Assembly (NCBI GenBank): GCA_937902285.1
Contig: CALGTB010000041.1
Span: 1 to 31,375 of the forward strand
Origin: an uncultured Actinomycetes bacterium
Lineage (GTDB): Bacteria > Actinomycetota > Actinomycetes > S36-B12
Direction: 5' to 3'
DNA: 31,375 nt
The notes beneath the pieces were generated by a model. That model searched no databases, was not told where the DNA came from, and worked only from the letters and a program-made list of their open reading frames with translations. Numbering within the stretch: the first letter of the stretch is position 1; every line of letters starts with the position of its first letter. Below are positions 1 to 7,988 of the stretch, in pieces. Made by a program: the position numbers and the translations under genes.

Positions 1-196
1 CAGCCACCACGCCTCCACCACTCAGGCGTTGCACTCACCGATTGAATCTGCCCCGCGCGCACGGGCGTCAGCTCACCACTCGAGCACGCTGGGGCAGGCA
101 TGACGCGGCGTCCCCCGTGTCGCGCGCACGTGGCCGGCGTCCACAGGCCGCGCCGGGCGGGTGCGTGCCGGAGCGTGACCCGCCTGGACTGGCCCG
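1..196. other. Upstream non-coding stretch with one repeat copy
   Basis: I see no convincing gene here. Positions 10-28 contain a small inverted repeat (CGCCT/AGGCG around a 9-nt loop). Positions 63-82 hold GGGCGTCAGCTCACCACTCG, an 18/20 match to the repeat at 1203-1222 on the other side of the DUF559 gene. No clear Shine-Dalgarno sequence precedes the ATG at 197. A TGGACT hexamer at 185-190 sits 6 nt upstream and is at best a weak leaderless -10 box. Confidence 0.5.
63..82 (+). repeat. REP-like 20-bp repeat, copy A
   Basis: GGGCGTCAGCTCACCACTCG matches GGGCGACAGCTCACCGCTCG at 1203-1222 at 18 of 20 positions. An inverted copy lies at 1164-1184. The G+C-rich flank GCGCGC before this copy is also shared with the loop of the downstream pair. 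No inverted partner is visible beside this copy, so it may be half of an eroded pair. Confidence 0.55.
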
Positions 197-1174
197 ATGA
201 CACCGTCCGACATCCCGAGCACTCCCCCTGATGCACCTGACGGGCCCGACTCCCCTCTGCCCCACCGGCCGTCGGGAGGCGAGACGGATCACGGCGCGTT
301 CCTCGTGACCCGGCAGGGCGGCGCCGGGCTGACGCACAAGCGCACCCGGGCGCAGCGCTACGCAGCACCGTCGCGCGGGGTCCGCTACGACCGGCTCGCG
401 ACCGACCCGCAGCTCGCCCGGATCAGCGCCGCGGCGCTCGTGACGTCGGCTGCCGGCCTGCTCTGCGACATCTCCGCCGCTCGGGTGTGGGACCTGCCAC
501 TGCCCGCGTGGCTCGGTCTCGACCCTGACGTGCCCATCGCGGTCGCCGTCCCGCCCGGCGCCTCGAGGCCTCAGCGACGGCAGGTACGTGGACGACGGCT
601 GCTGCTGCCCGAGGGGCACCTGACCGAGCACCGCGGCCTGCCCGTGACGACTCCGGCCCGCACGTGGCTGGACTGCGCCGCGCTCATGCCGCTGCCGCAC
701 GCGGTGGCCATGGGCGACGTCATCCTCCGTCGGGGGCTGTCCTCCCGCGATGAACTCGAGCGGATGGTGCGCTGGGGCCGGGGCCGCAGGGGCGTCACGG
801 TCGCCCGCGCGGGGCTGCCCATGCTCGATCCCCGCGCCGAGTCACCGGGAGAGTCACAGGTGCGTGCCCACCTGCTGATCGCCGGCCTGCCGCGCCCGCA
901 GTGCAATCTCGACATCGTCGTGGGCGGTGAGTGGCTGGCCCGCGCCGACCTCGCGTGGCCGGCGGCGCGACTGATCGTCGAGTACGACGGGGCCGTGCAC
1001 CTCGACGAGCAGCGCCGGCGCCAGGACGCGACCCGGCGCAATCTGCTCCAGGACGCCGGATGGCAGGTCATCGTGCTGACAGCAGCCGATGTCGCACGTC
1101 CGTGGGCGATGGCCGGACTCGTCCGCTCGGCCCTTGCGTCGCGAGCGCCCCGCTCGAACCCCCGCGAGCGGTGA
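197..1174 (+). CDS. DUF559 (Vsr-like fold) protein with N-terminal AbiEi-like winged helix
   Basis: 325 aa. The first ~33 residues are Pro/Ser/Asp-rich and look disordered. Residues ~36-100 resemble the winged-helix start of many actinobacterial DUF559 proteins (also annotated AbiEi-antitoxin-like), ending in AARVWDLPLP. The C-terminal DUF559 domain (~215-312) keeps the SPGES motif (E219) and the nuclease-fold core ADLAW...VEYDG (D251, E262, D264, H268), then RRNLLQDAGWQVIVLTAADV. DUF559 belongs to the Vsr/PD-(D/E)XK-like nuclease fold; no substrate is established for this subgroup. The ATG at 197 lacks a Shine-Dalgarno sequence, and a GTG at 305 (FLVTRQ) would remove the disordered leader. 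The gene stands alone, is convergent with the next gene, and its stop codon lies inside a long inverted repeat. DNA cleavage is inferred from fold only. Confidence 0.8.
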   Translation: MTPSDIPSTPPDAPDGPDSPLPHRPSGGETDHGAFLVTRQGGAGLTHKRTRAQRYAAPSRGVRYDRLATDPQLARISAAALVTSAAGLLCDISAARVWDLPLPAWLGLDPDVPIAVAVPPGASRPQRRQVRGRRLLLPEGHLTEHRGLPVTTPARTWLDCAALMPLPHAVAMGDVILRRGLSSRDELERMVRWGRGRRGVTVARAGLPMLDPRAESPGESQVRAHLLIAGLPRPQCNLDIVVGGEWLARADLAWPAARLIVEYDGAVHLDEQRRRQDATRRNLLQDAGWQVIVLTAADVARPWAMAGLVRSALASRAPRSNPRER

Positions 1175-1223
1175 GGTGTCGCCCGTCGGTGCGCGCGCGA
1201 GGGGGCGACAGCTCACCGCTCGC
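1164..1223. terminator. Long inverted repeat between convergent genes (REP-like copies B and C)
   Basis: Arms at 1164-1184 and 1203-1223 are 21 nt each and pair with a single mismatch around an 18-nt loop. The left arm contains the TGA stop (1172-1174) of the DUF559 gene. Lying between convergent genes, it would serve both as a bidirectional hairpin terminator. There is no U-tract, as is common in GC-rich actinobacteria. The right arm repeats the motif at 63-82, so this is also a repeat-family element. Confidence 0.7.
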
Positions 1224-1240
1224 CGGGATAGGGGCGGGGG

Positions 1241-2083
1241 TCAGGCGGTGACGGCGGTCAGTGCGTCGGGGGCCTCGTCAGCGTCGGGCTGCTCGTGGGC
1301 TGCGTGCCGGCGGCGCATCCACAGCGCCAGGCCCAGGAGCGCCACGGCGGCCACGCCCCACGGCACCAGAGACATGGGGCCGGACCCGTCGGCCACCGGC
1401 GGGATGGACCCGAAGAGGGTCACCTCGGTGCCCGCCTGGTTCCGGCCGACGGCCATCACGCTGACGCCGGGCTGCGCCCCGCCCAGCTTCGCCGGATCGA
1501 GGGCCACGGCGAGCGCGCCCGCCGTGTCGGCACGCGCGACGACCGGCTGGTCCGACCCGATGCGCACCTCGATCGTGGACTTGCTGCGGAAGCCCAGGCC
1601 CCGCACCATCAGCGCAAGGGCATCCGACTGCAGCTGCGGATCCGCCATCGGCGGAAGGATCACGATGGCCCCGATGCCGCGCGCCGCGCCGCCCAGGCTC
1701 TGGACGGAAGGGGTCGCGGCGGTGTCGGCAGGCACGGACTCCACGGGCACGGGCTCCGCGGAAGGGGCCGCCGGGGCCTCCGGTGCCGGGGCCTCAGACG
1801 TCGGGGCGGCCGTCTCCGGAGACGGCTGCGTGGACGGCTCCGTCGAGGGCTCTGTCGAGGGCTGCGTGGGGGCGGTCGAGGGACTCGACGGGGGCACGGA
1901 GGGCTCCGGCGTCGATCTCGTCGGCGCGTCGACAGCGGGGGCCGACTCCCATGACACCGCGAGCTGGCCGGCGTCGCCGCCGTAGCCGGGACCCTCGGCG
2001 GCCGCGAAGGGCAGCGGGCCGAGGAGGAACGCCGTCGCGAGCACGACCGATGAGGCCGCTCGGAGTCCGCGCGTTCTTGTCAT
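1241..2083 (-). CDS. Secreted, C-terminally membrane-anchored surface protein, function unknown
   Basis: 280 aa. The N-terminus is a signal peptide (MTRTRGLRAASS, hydrophobic VVLATAFLLGPLPFAAA, cleavage near residue 29). Residues ~55-115 form a low-complexity Pro/Thr/Ser/Glu linker with repeated ST(E/Q)P units, typical of a wall-spanning stalk. Residues ~125-225 look like a beta-sandwich of the bacterial Ig type (STIEVRIGSDQPVVARADTA). A transmembrane helix (WGVAAVALLGLALWMRRR) and a short acidic cytoplasmic tail follow. No LPXTG sortase motif is present. The ATG is preceded by AGGA about 8 nt upstream on the minus strand. It is divergent from the flippase gene 111 bp away and may act at the same surface, but that link is positional only. 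Confidence 0.7.
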   Translation of the reverse strand: MTRTRGLRAASSVVLATAFLLGPLPFAAAEGPGYGGDAGQLAVSWESAPAVDAPTRSTPEPSVPPSSPSTAPTQPSTEPSTEPSTQPSPETAAPTSEAPAPEAPAAPSAEPVPVESVPADTAATPSVQSLGGAARGIGAIVILPPMADPQLQSDALALMVRGLGFRSKSTIEVRIGSDQPVVARADTAGALAVALDPAKLGGAQPGVSVMAVGRNQAGTEVTLFGSIPPVADGSGPMSLVPWGVAAVALLGLALWMRRRHAAHEQPDADEAPDALTAVTA

Positions 2084-2194
2084 GCGTCAATCCTGACACC
2101 GCGTCCTGGGTGCTCCCGACCAAAACGGCCCTTCGTGACCGAGCCTTCAGGTGGTTGTGAGCCAACCGAGAGGTCCGGACGGTGACCTTGCTCC

Positions 2195-3520
2195 ATGCCC
2201 CCAGCCACTGCCTCGCCTCGCACGGACGACCCCACCGTCGTGGAGCCTCCCGTGACGGCTGACGCCGCCCCGGCGCAGTCGCGTCGCGCGGCCCTCGTGC
2301 GGGCCTTGGCGGGTCCGCTGCTGCTGGCCGTCGTCATCCAGAACGCGGGCAACCTCCTCCTGCACGCCGTCCTCGGCCGCTACCTGACCGCCGACCAGTA
2401 CGGCGCGCTCGGCACGGTCCTGTCGCTGATGGTGCTCCTCACCGTCCCCCTCAGCGCCCTGCAGGTGGCGGCCAGCAAGGCAGCTGCAGCCGGCCCGGCG
2501 TCGTCGGGCATCCAGCGGCGATCCCTGCGGTCGCTCACCCTGGTCAGCCTCGCGGCATCCCTGGCCGTCTGCCTCATCGCCCCGCTGCCCACCTCGGCCT
2601 TCCACCTCCCGGGCATCGCCGACGCCCTGCTCCTAGGCCCGTTCGTGGGCATCTCGATCGCGCTCGCCGTCCTGCGCGGCCGCCTGCTCGGCCTCGACCA
2701 GCGCCGCGGGATCCGCGCCGTCGCGGCCACCTTCGTCATCAGCACGGCCGTCCGCCTCCTCATCGCCATCGCGACCCTCCCCGTGCTGGGCACGACGGGA
2801 GCCATCCTGGCGACGCTCGTCGGAGAGGCGCTTGCCCTCGTCTACGCAGCCCTGGCACTGCGCCGCACGGCAGCCGCCAGCCCCCACCCCGCCGGGCCCC
2901 ACCCGTGGCTGCGGGCGGGCGACGTCGGCTGGAGCGGCCTGGCGATCGGCGGTCTCTTCCTCTTCACCACGATCGATCTCTTCCTCGCCCGGCACTTCCT
3001 CGACGGCGAGGCCTCGGGCGGCTACGTCGCCGCCGCCACCATCGGAAAGACCCTGCTCGCCCTGCCCGCAGCCGCGCTGGCCGCGGCCTACCCGCGCATG
3101 GTGGCCGCCGGCACCGGGCCGGGCCGGCTTCCGGAGGTGCGGCGCACCGGCATCGTGGTGGCCGGCCTCGCCGTGATCGCCGGCATCGTCGTCGCTGCCT
3201 TCCCCGGGCTGGTGCTCGACGCCCTGTACGGCGACTCCTTCGACGGCCAGGCCGACCTCGTGCGCATCCTCGCCATCGTCGCCGCCCTCAGTGCCGTCGT
3301 GAGCGTCGCGACGTACGCCCTGCTGGCGGTCGGCTCACGCCTGAGCCTGCTGCCGTGGTTCGGCGCCGGCCTCGAGGTCGTCGCGATCACCATCTGGCAC
3401 GGATCGGCGCTGCAGGTCGCCACCGCCTCTGCGGGAGCACTCGCCGTCACGCTCGTGATCTGCCTCGTCGCCCTCCGGCTCGACATCTCGAGCCGTGCGC
3501 GCCACGTGCACGCGGCGTGA
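2195..3520 (+). CDS. Polysaccharide flippase-like membrane protein (MOP superfamily)
   Basis: 441 aa with about 12 hydrophobic segments. A polar, Pro-rich N-terminal tail (residues 1-30) precedes the first helix (GPLLLAVVIQNAGNLLLHAV). The pattern NLLLHAVLGRYLTADQYGALGTVLSLMVLL is typical of Wzx/oligosaccharide flippases, as is the later SGGYVAAATIGKTLLALPAAALAAAYPRM region. Known members move undecaprenyl- or polyprenyl-linked glycans across the membrane. It is the first gene of a + strand cluster of glycosyltransferases, with a 34-bp gap to the next gene, so it would export their lipid-linked product. No strong Shine-Dalgarno sequence precedes the ATG. Substrate is unknown, and a MATE-type transporter is the main alternative. 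Confidence 0.78.
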   Translation: MPPATASPRTDDPTVVEPPVTADAAPAQSRRAALVRALAGPLLLAVVIQNAGNLLLHAVLGRYLTADQYGALGTVLSLMVLLTVPLSALQVAASKAAAAGPASSGIQRRSLRSLTLVSLAASLAVCLIAPLPTSAFHLPGIADALLLGPFVGISIALAVLRGRLLGLDQRRGIRAVAATFVISTAVRLLIAIATLPVLGTTGAILATLVGEALALVYAALALRRTAAASPHPAGPHPWLRAGDVGWSGLAIGGLFLFTTIDLFLARHFLDGEASGGYVAAATIGKTLLALPAAALAAAYPRMVAAGTGPGRLPEVRRTGIVVAGLAVIAGIVVAAFPGLVLDALYGDSFDGQADLVRILAIVAALSAVVSVATYALLAVGSRLSLLPWFGAGLEVVAITIWHGSALQVATASAGALAVTLVICLVALRLDISSRARHVHAA

Positions 3521-3554
3521 GGCTCCCGCAAACTCCCGTCGCCAATCTAGGGAC

Positions 3555-4541
3555 ATGACCACAGCAGCTCCCGCCCCCCGCGACCCCGGCGCCCGTCGCA
3601 AGGCCGCTACCACCACCCTCCGGTACGTCGCCCTGCCCTTCCGTCTCCTCGTCCTGCTGCCGGCGATGCTGGTGGGCCGCACCCTGCTGCGCCGGCGCGC
3701 GGTCGATGCCGCGCCTTCCGTCGTCGTCTGGAACGAGGCCGACCGCCTCTGGGAGCCCGCGAACACCGAGATCGAGCTGTCGGTGATCATGCCGTTCTAC
3801 AACCCCGGTGACGCCCTCGCCCCGACCGTCCGGCGCGCCCACGAGGCCCTCACGGAGGCCGGAGTCGGCTTCGAGATCATCGCCGTGTCCGACGGCTCCA
3901 CCGACGGCAGCGAGCACACCCTCGACGGCATGCCCGCCGAGGTCCAGGTCGTGGTCCTGCCCGCCAACCGCGGCAAGGGCGGCGCGCTGCACGCAGGATT
4001 CGCCCGCGCCCGCGGCTCCTGGCTCGGCTTCGTCGACTCCGATGGCGACATCGACCCCGCCCACCTGGTCGAGTACGTGCGGGTCGCCCGTCGCGGCGGC
4101 TACGACATCGTCTTCGCCAACAAGAAGCACACCGACTCCCAGTCGGCCGCCTCGCCCTTCCGCAAGCTCGTGTCCTTCGGCTTCTCGTCGATCGTCGGCA
4201 CGCTGTTCTCGCTGGGGGTCAACGACACGCAGACCGGCTGCAAGCTGGTCCGCCGCGACGTGATGGCCGACCTGCTGCCCCGCATGCATGAGACCCGCTT
4301 CGCCTTCGACCTCGAGCTGTTCGTCACGGCGGTCACCGCCGGCTACCGCGACCTTCGAGCCCAGCCCGTGCGCCTCGAGGCGCGCATGTCGGGATCGACC
4401 GTGTCGTCCTCGAGCATCGTCCGCACGCTCAAGGACGCGCTGTCGGTGCTCGCCCGCCGGCACTACACCGACACGTACACCACGACCCCCGAGGGCGCCC
4501 CTGTCGCCCGCCCGACCGCCGACCTCAGCCTCGCGGCCTGA
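3555..4541 (+). CDS. Family 2 glycosyltransferase, DPM1-like, with N-terminal membrane helix
   Basis: 328 aa from the ATG at 3555. The frame stays open to a GTG at 3495 inside the previous gene, but the ATG has AGGGA just upstream and gives the expected N-terminus. One hydrophobic helix spans residues ~23-45. The GT-A domain starts at ELSVIMPFYNPG (~74), followed by VSDGSTDGS (~111), NRGKGGALHAGF (138-149) and the metal-binding DSDGDID (161-167). DTQTGCKL (224-231) and FDLELF (251-256) match the acceptor-side motifs of dolichyl/polyprenyl-phosphate sugar synthases. The likely reaction is transfer of a sugar from a nucleotide sugar to polyprenyl phosphate, which would supply the GT-C-like enzymes encoded further downstream. 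A 29-bp gap with a strong ribosome-binding site leads to the next transferase. Confidence 0.82.
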   Translation: MTTAAPAPRDPGARRKAATTTLRYVALPFRLLVLLPAMLVGRTLLRRRAVDAAPSVVVWNEADRLWEPANTEIELSVIMPFYNPGDALAPTVRRAHEALTEAGVGFEIIAVSDGSTDGSEHTLDGMPAEVQVVVLPANRGKGGALHAGFARARGSWLGFVDSDGDIDPAHLVEYVRVARRGGYDIVFANKKHTDSQSAASPFRKLVSFGFSSIVGTLFSLGVNDTQTGCKLVRRDVMADLLPRMHETRFAFDLELFVTAVTAGYRDLRAQPVRLEARMSGSTVSSSSIVRTLKDALSVLARRHYTDTYTTTPEGAPVARPTADLSLAA

Positions 4542-4555
4542 GACCGCACCCCACC

Positions 4556-4561
4556 AAGGAG
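4556..4561 (+). promoter_or_regulatory. Strong Shine-Dalgarno sequence (AAGGAG)
   Basis: AAGGAG lies 9 nt before the ATG at 4571. It fixes the start of the following GT4 gene and contrasts with the weak or absent sites at most other starts in this window. Confidence 0.8.
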
Positions 4562-4570
4562 ATCATCACC

Positions 4571-5680
4571 ATGCGCATCCTCGTCCTCACCTGGCGCGAC
4601 CTCGCGCACTCCGCCGCCGGTGGCGCGGAGGTCTACACCGAGCAGGTCACGCGCCGCTGGGCCGCAGCCGGCCACGACGTCACCGTGTTCGCCTCAGCGG
4701 TCGCCGGTCGTCCCGCCGACGAGATGGTCGACGGCTACCGGGTCGTGCGCCGCGGCGGCCGCCTGACCGTCTATCGCGCCGCGCGGAAGTGGTACGCGGA
4801 GAACGGCCACGGCCAGTTCGATGTCGTCATCGACATGGTCAACACGGTGCCGTTCCGCGCCCACCAGTGGATCACCGACACGCCCGTCATCGCCTTCTTC
4901 CACCAGACCGCCGAGGAGTGCTGGCACTACAACTCGCCGCTCCCGGTCGCCGTGCTCGGCCGCTACGTGCTCGAGCCGCGCTGGATCCGCGCCTACCGCG
5001 ACCGCACCGTCATGGTGGTCTCGCAGTCGACCGCTGACGCCGTGGCCCGCTTCGGAGTCCACAACACCGTCATCCTCCCCGAGGGCTTCGAGCCCGTCGC
5101 CGTGCCCGCGGTCGAGAAGGAGTCGCAGCCGACCGTCGTCTGGTGCGCCCGGCTCGTCCCCTACAAGCGCCCTCAGGACATGGTCGAGGCGGCCCGGATC
5201 GCACGCCAGCAGATCCCCGACCTGCAGGTGTGGATCATGGGCGGTGGCCCGATGCTCGACGACCTGCGCAAGGACGCCCCGGAAGGGGTGCACATCCTCG
5301 GCCGGGTGGACGAGAATGACAAGAACGAGCGGATGGCTCGCGCGCACGTCCACGTCGCGACGAGCGCACGCGAGGGCTGGGGGCTGGTGGTGAGCGAGGC
5401 AGCCGCACTGGGCACGCCGACCATCGCCTACAACACCCCCGGGCTCAAGGACTCGACCATGGCAGCCAAGGGCCAGCTGTGCCCGCCGCGGCCGGAGGCC
5501 CTCGCGGCCTTCCTCGTCGAGGCGCTGCCGCGCCTCCAGGCCACGCCCGTGGAGCCCCTCCCCTACGGCGGCGCGCACTCCTGGGATGTCGTCGCCGATT
5601 CCATGGAGGCGGCTGTCACGGCCTTCCTCGCGACGACGCCCGCATCGGTCGCCAGCCCGTCACGCGTGACGGTGGCCTGA
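4571..5680 (+). CDS. Family 4 glycosyltransferase (GT-B fold)
   Basis: 369 aa. The start is set by AAGGAG 9 nt upstream. The N-terminal Rossmann half begins MRILVLTWRD and contains the glycine-rich acceptor loop SAAGGAEVYTEQV (14-26). The C-terminal half has CARLVPYKRPQDM (192-204; K199 expected near the donor diphosphate), MGGGPMLDDL (223-232) and the E-x7-E donor motif in EGWGLVVSE (E268 and E276). This is a complete retaining GT-B enzyme of family GT4, acting on the cytoplasmic face of the membrane. The specific sugar cannot be read from sequence. The stop is followed after one base by the ATG of the small membrane protein, indicating translational coupling. Confidence 0.85.
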   Translation: MRILVLTWRDLAHSAAGGAEVYTEQVTRRWAAAGHDVTVFASAVAGRPADEMVDGYRVVRRGGRLTVYRAARKWYAENGHGQFDVVIDMVNTVPFRAHQWITDTPVIAFFHQTAEECWHYNSPLPVAVLGRYVLEPRWIRAYRDRTVMVVSQSTADAVARFGVHNTVILPEGFEPVAVPAVEKESQPTVVWCARLVPYKRPQDMVEAARIARQQIPDLQVWIMGGGPMLDDLRKDAPEGVHILGRVDENDKNERMARAHVHVATSAREGWGLVVSEAAALGTPTIAYNTPGLKDSTMAAKGQLCPPRPEALAAFLVEALPRLQATPVEPLPYGGAHSWDVVADSMEAAVTAFLATTPASVASPSRVTVA

Positions 5681-5681
5681 C

Positions 5682-5894
5682 ATGAGCATCCGCGCGATCG
5701 CCATCCGGACCAGCCGATTCGGCCGACTGCTGCTCATCGCGGCAGCCGCCTGCATCGCCCTGGCCGGGGTGCTGCTCGCGCTCGGGCACCCCCGTGCCCA
5801 CACCCTGACCGCCTACGCCGCCGTCGCGCTCGCCGCACTCGGCATCCTCCTCGCCCTGCCCGCCGCACTCCTCGACAAGGACACCCTCAGATGA
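5682..5894 (+). CDS. Small two-helix membrane protein, function unknown
   Basis: 70 aa. Two hydrophobic helices (LLLIAAAACIALAGVLLAL and AYAAVALAALGILLALPAAL) are separated by a short loop (GHPRAHT). The N-terminus is basic and the tail charged (DKDTLR). The gene is squeezed between two glycosyltransferase genes: its ATG begins one base after the preceding stop, and its own stop overlaps the next ATG by 4 bp (5891-5894). That packing supports a real translated gene. I do not recognise a family. It could be a membrane adaptor for the neighbouring transferases, which is inference from position. Confidence 0.7.
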   Translation: MSIRAIAIRTSRFGRLLLIAAAACIALAGVLLALGHPRAHTLTAYAAVALAALGILLALPAALLDKDTLR

Positions 5895-6724
5895 GCACTC
5901 CCACCGTCAGCTTCGTCGTCCCGACCCGCAACTCGGCGCGCACGATCGCCGCATGCGTGCTGTCGCTGCGCAACCAGACCTACGCGAGCGTGGAGGTCGT
6001 CGTCGTCGACAACGAGTCGACGGACGACACCGCCGAGCGCGCACTCGCGGCCGGCGCCGACCGCGTCGTCATCGCCGGACCGGAGCGCTGCGCCCAGCGC
6101 AACAGGGGCGCTGCCGAGTCACGCGGGGAGTTCGTCGTCTTCATCGACTCCGACATGGTGCTCGAGCCCGCGATCGCTTCGCAGATCGTGGAGCAGTTCG
6201 AGCAGCACCCCGAGCTGGGCGCCCTGATCATCCCCGAGCACTCCTTCGGCGACGGCTTCTGGACCAGGTGCCGCGTCCTCGAGAAGTCGCTGTACGTGGG
6301 CAACGAGTCCGTCGAGGCGGCTCGGGCGTTCCGACGCGAGGTCTTCGACGCCGTCGGCGGCTGGAACGAGAACCTGACCGCCGCCGAGGACTGGGACCTC
6401 GACGACCGGATCCGTGCGCACGGCGTCATCGTCGGCCGCGTCGATGCGTTCATCTGGCACGACGAGGGGAAGCTGCGCCTGCGCGGGACCTTCGGCAAGA
6501 AGCGCTACTACGGTCAGTGGATCGCCGCGTACCTCGACGCCCACGATGACGGCTCCCGGCGGATCCGCCGCAGCGGACTGCTCGACAAGAAGGGCGACCT
6601 GATGCGGCATCCGATCCTCACCGGCGGCATGGTGACCCTCAAGTCCGTGGAGGCGGCTGGCATCTACGCGGGCATGCGCGACGCCCGCAAGGAGCGCGTT
6701 GCCGTTCTCCCGGATGCGCGCTGA
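5891..6724 (+). CDS. Family 2 glycosyltransferase
   Basis: 277 aa. Its ATG overlaps the preceding stop (ATGA, 5891-5894). The GT-A core is clear: VSFVVPTRNSARTI at the N-terminus, VVVVDNESTDDT (36-47), the metal-binding IDSDM (D86, D88), then GGWNENL and the EDWDLDDRI acidic motif (166-174) carrying the probable catalytic base. There are no membrane helices, so it would work in the cytoplasm on a lipid-linked acceptor. The C-terminal part (HDEGKLRLRGTFGKKRYYGQW) resembles bacterial family 2 transferases of polysaccharide clusters. Its stop is followed after one base by the next ATG. Substrate unknown. Confidence 0.83.
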   Translation: MSTPTVSFVVPTRNSARTIAACVLSLRNQTYASVEVVVVDNESTDDTAERALAAGADRVVIAGPERCAQRNRGAAESRGEFVVFIDSDMVLEPAIASQIVEQFEQHPELGALIIPEHSFGDGFWTRCRVLEKSLYVGNESVEAARAFRREVFDAVGGWNENLTAAEDWDLDDRIRAHGVIVGRVDAFIWHDEGKLRLRGTFGKKRYYGQWIAAYLDAHDDGSRRIRRSGLLDKKGDLMRHPILTGGMVTLKSVEAAGIYAGMRDARKERVAVLPDAR

Positions 6725-6725
6725 C

Positions 6726-7910
6726 ATGACCAGTCCCCGGATCGTCCACCTCATCAGCGAGTACTCGACGCACGAGGCCATGGGCCGTACCGTCACCGAG
6801 ACCGCGCTGCGGGTTCCCGGCGAGCATCACCTCATCACGACGAAGGCCCACGATGGCGGCGACGTGTTCGCCAGCGTCCATGAGCTCGGCGGTCGCATCG
6901 AGGCCTTCCCGATGAGCGGACGCGACCGCCTGCACGCCATCCTCGACGAGATCCAGCCCGACGTCGTCCACCTGCATGCCGGCGCCCTGGGCCCGCTGCT
7001 CGCGCTGCGCTCCGGCCTGGGCCGCTACCCGCTCGCTATGACCATCTACGCCTGGCCGGGACTGCCCGGTGCCGCGGCGTGGAAGCATGCCGGCTGGTCC
7101 GGGCTGCGGGCCAGCAACGTCCTCCCGAACCGCGTCGCCCTCACCGCGGCGCTGCCCGCTCCCCTCGTCCGTGCCGCCGTGCGCCGGCTCGCCCCGCTGG
7201 GCGTGCTCTCGCCCGACCCGCGCGTGGTCGACCGGCTGAGCGGCTGCGGCGTTCCCGTCGAGGCACTCCCGTCCGGCGCTCCCGTCGATCCCCGACGCGC
7301 GAGCCGCACGCCCCGCGCGGGCAAGACGCCCACCGTGATCTTCGCCGGACGGTCGGAGTCCGTGCGCGGCATCCACACGCTCATCGCTGCGTTCCCAGCC
7401 GTCCGCGCCGCGGTGCCCGATGCCCGGCTGCGACTGCTCCTGCTGCCGCGCCCGGAGCTGGCAGGCATCGTGGCCGCCGCGCAGGCCTCCTCGGTCTCCG
7501 AGGCCATCGACATCGTCACCGACCCGATCCCCGACCTGCTCGGCGAGCTCGCCGAGGCCCAGGTCGGCACCTGGCCGTTCCTCGCCGACTACACCACCTC
7601 GCCGCCAGCCATGGCGGTCGCCGAGGCGATGGCCGTCGGGCTGCCGGTGGTCTCGACGCCGGTCGCCTGCGTGCGGTCGGTCATGCGCCCGAATGTCGAC
7701 GGCATCGCCGTCGCGCCGGGCGACCCTGCCGCCCTCGGGCAGGCACTGGTGCGCCTCCTCACGGACGCCCCCACGTGGGAGCGCTTCGCGACAGCGGGGC
7801 AGGCGGCCGTGAGCCGGCTGTCCTGGGAGAACGCGGCACTCACGACCGAGGCGGTCTACGGGCGTTGCGCACCGACTGCCATGCCCAGCGCCGCAGACTC
7901 CCGCTCCTGA
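6726..7910 (+). CDS. Family 4-like glycosyltransferase with atypical donor motif
   Basis: 394 aa from the ATG at 6726, one base after the preceding TGA, repeating the junction seen at 5680/5682. Upstream in-frame starts at 6699 and 6714 lie inside the previous gene. The N-terminal half begins RIVHLISEYSTHEAMGRTV and includes DVVHLHAGALGPLL. The C-terminal half begins TVIFAGRSESVRGIHTLI and ends with VAEAMAVGLPVVSTP, which matches the second half of the GT4 E-x7-E motif. The first glutamate position is occupied by a proline/alanine stretch (TTSPPAMAVAEAMA), so donor binding may differ or be weakened. This is the last gene before a 290-bp non-coding region, so it probably ends the first half of the cluster. 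Confidence 0.75.
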   Translation: MTSPRIVHLISEYSTHEAMGRTVTETALRVPGEHHLITTKAHDGGDVFASVHELGGRIEAFPMSGRDRLHAILDEIQPDVVHLHAGALGPLLALRSGLGRYPLAMTIYAWPGLPGAAAWKHAGWSGLRASNVLPNRVALTAALPAPLVRAAVRRLAPLGVLSPDPRVVDRLSGCGVPVEALPSGAPVDPRRASRTPRAGKTPTVIFAGRSESVRGIHTLIAAFPAVRAAVPDARLRLLLLPRPELAGIVAAAQASSVSEAIDIVTDPIPDLLGELAEAQVGTWPFLADYTTSPPAMAVAEAMAVGLPVVSTPVACVRSVMRPNVDGIAVAPGDPAALGQALVRLLTDAPTWERFATAGQAAVSRLSWENAALTTEAVYGRCAPTAMPSAADSRS

Positions 7911-7925
7911 CCCGTCCGCGCGACG

Positions 7926-7963
7926 GGGAGAACGGTTCACCCGCGACTGGGAGAACGGTTCAC
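7926..7963 (+). repeat. Tandem direct repeat GGGAGAACGGTTCAC x2
   Basis: Two identical 15-nt units at 7926-7940 and 7949-7963 are separated by 8 nt (23-nt period, about two helical turns). The core GGAGAACGG recurs at 8002-8010 within the following hairpin. A regular period on one helix face would suit a protein-binding site; a REP-type repeat is the alternative. Confidence 0.6.
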
Positions 7964-7988
7964 TTTCGCCCCGAATAGGCCCGCAACT

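Noticed and set aside
197..1223. Toxin-antitoxin (AbiEi/AbiEii) pair
   Set aside because: The winged-helix start resembles AbiEi antitoxins, but no AbiEii-type nucleotidyltransferase toxin gene is adjacent, and the C-terminus is DUF559 instead.
1813..1900. Tandem DNA repeats that could be a VNTR or regulatory repeat
   Set aside because: They are codons of the Pro/Ser/Thr/Glu stalk of the surface protein in frame, so protein low complexity explains them.
1089..1985. Plus-strand open frame opposite the surface protein
   Set aside because: The minus-strand frame has a signal peptide, stalk, beta-domain and terminal helix in a sensible order. The plus-strand product is a Ser/Ala/Gly-rich translation of the repetitive linker.
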